Source: Bacteroidota bacterium
GTDB lineage: Bacteria; Bacteroidota; Bacteroidia; Chitinophagales; Chitinophagaceae
Direction: 5' to 3'
Assembly: GCA_023386235.1 (NCBI GenBank)
Contig: JAEWKC010000020.1
Coordinates: 1-64,000 of the forward strand
Length of the DNA stretch: 64,000 nt
Shown: positions 63,288 through 64,000 of the stretch, one piece after another
Position numbering within the stretch: the stretch's first letter is position 1
How the letters are laid out: every line of letters starts with the position of its first letter
Notes under the pieces: generated by a model
What the model saw: the letters and a program-made list of their open reading frames with translations, nothing else
Databases searched by the model: none
What the model was told of the DNA's origin: nothing
Program-made: the position numbers and the translations under genes

Positions 63288-64000
63288 TTAAAAAACGATT
63301 TGATATTTATTGTTATCTGTTAGTCCTTTCCAATCGTCCGTTCTGAACGGAGAGGCGGGAAGTCCTTCTTTGTTGTACAAGTTGATATCATCAGTAACAT
63401 CCGTCCAGCCATAGCGAACGGCTACAGGCCTTGCTACATCATCATTCCAGACTTCTACTTTATCTCCTACGATTTTTGCTTTTGCCCAATGAAATTTTTG
63501 ATCGGCGCCTGCTATTTGAAAACCTTTTAAATCATAATCCTGGTTGCGGGCCATTAATCCACAGCCAACATGGTCAAATGAGATCACCGCTTTATTTTCT
63601 GTTACATTCATTGATTTGTATAGCGGACCCATCGGCACAATATTTTTTCCGTAATCATTTTTCAGCGCATTTAAAGCTAAGCGTATGCCCACATCTTTTT
63701 TATTTCTCGGATGAATATCTTTAGCATCTCCAATGTCGGTAGTTAAAGCCATGCCCGTATTCGGAACTTTCAGTGTTTTTCTTTGCGCATCTCTTAGTTC
63801 TGCCCAACCGCTGCCTGTTAAGCCATTCGCGTTTCCGCCGCCGGCATCATAAGACGCCAGCTGAACAAAATAAAAAGGAAGATTACCCTGTTGCCATTTT
63901 TCTCTCCAGTCTTTGATAAGTAATGGAAAAACTGTTTCGTATTGCCTGGCTGCGCCGGAATTTGTTTCGCCCTGATACCAGATAAACCCTTTTACGCGTG
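63288..64000 (-). CDS. Sialate O-acetylesterase family protein (partial, N-terminus outside the window)
   Basis: Reading the minus strand to the window end gives about 237 residues of the C-terminal half of an SGNH-type carbohydrate O-acetylesterase: GFIWYQGETNSG, WREKWQQGNLPFYFVQLASY, TTDIGDAKDIHPRNKKDVG (catalytic Asp/His) and a C-terminal domain. An internal ATG at 63752 is not the start, because family sequence continues upstream. Such enzymes remove acetyl groups from sialic acids or pectic sugars. It is in one unit with the GH140-like gene. Confidence 0.9.
   Translation of the reverse strand, partial: RVKGFIWYQGETNSGAARQYETVFPLLIKDWREKWQQGNLPFYFVQLASYDAGGGNANGLTGSGWAELRDAQRKTLKVPNTGMALTTDIGDAKDIHPRNKKDVGIRLALNALKNDYGKNIVPMGPLYKSMNVTENKAVISFDHVGCGLMARNQDYDLKGFQIAGADQKFHWAKAKIVGDKVEVWNDDVARPVAVRYGWTDVTDDINLYNKEGLPASPFRTDDWKGLTDNNKYQIVF

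Noticed and set aside
1..64000. CRISPR arrays, insertion sequences, rRNA genes, replication origin
   Set aside because: No regularly spaced repeats, transposase genes, rRNA sequence or DnaA-box clusters were seen.

Overview
The window reads as a chromosomal segment of a Bacteroidota bacterium, most likely a Chitinophagaceae-type genome (the family is an inference). The signs are the gliding/type IX secretion translocon gene sprA next to ruvA, the lipoprotein form of TamA (TamL) paired with a very large TamB, a SusC/SusD pair, a DUF5687 ABC exporter, and many promoters with the Bacteroidota -7 element TAnnTTTG.

Left part (1-21.8 kb), mostly housekeeping: tamL-tamB; a three-gene small envelope operon (YtxH, holin-like, unknown); fabH; ruvA-sprA; ybeY; a stand-alone feoA; a repeat-rich spacer; tRNA-Glu(UUC); gap (GAPDH); mnmD with a TetR regulator. 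The middle (21.9-35.3 kb) holds nutrient-uptake functions: a TonB-receptor-like outer-membrane protein divergent from the TetR gene over a perfect palindrome; a probable 3-keto-glycoside module (tandem-DUF1080 protein plus Tat-exported Gfo/Idh/MocA oxidoreductase); a small Rieske protein; a SusC/SusD pair; and a DUF5687/ABC pair. A DEAD-box helicase and a BsuBI/PstI-type restriction-modification system (37.0-39.6 kb) follow.

The most unusual region is 39.6-57.2 kb: two AraC-type regulators and about 17 genes for small redox and hydrolytic enzymes (aldo/keto reductase, zinc alcohol dehydrogenase, quinone-reductase-like protein, two carboxymuconolactone-decarboxylase-like proteins, two cupins, three NTF2-like proteins, alpha/beta hydrolases, carboxylesterase, MBL-fold protein, flavodoxin, cyclophilin-like protein). 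Most have a Sec, Tat or lipoprotein signal although their relatives are usually cytoplasmic. Three transcription units in this block start with the same promoter: a conserved upstream site (AGTAATATTGGT plus a second GTAAT half-site 21 bp on) lies exactly 58 bp before a -7 element at 43736, 50846 and 52552. This looks like one AraC regulon for an extracytoplasmic small-molecule detoxification or modification pathway. One member, an alpha/beta hydrolase, carries a single-base frameshift.

Right end (57.2-64 kb): DUF72 protein, acetyl-CoA synthetase, a DcuA/DcuB-type C4-dicarboxylate transporter, then a GH140-like glycosidase and a sialate O-acetylesterase (cut by the window end), probably the start of a pectin or glycan utilisation locus.
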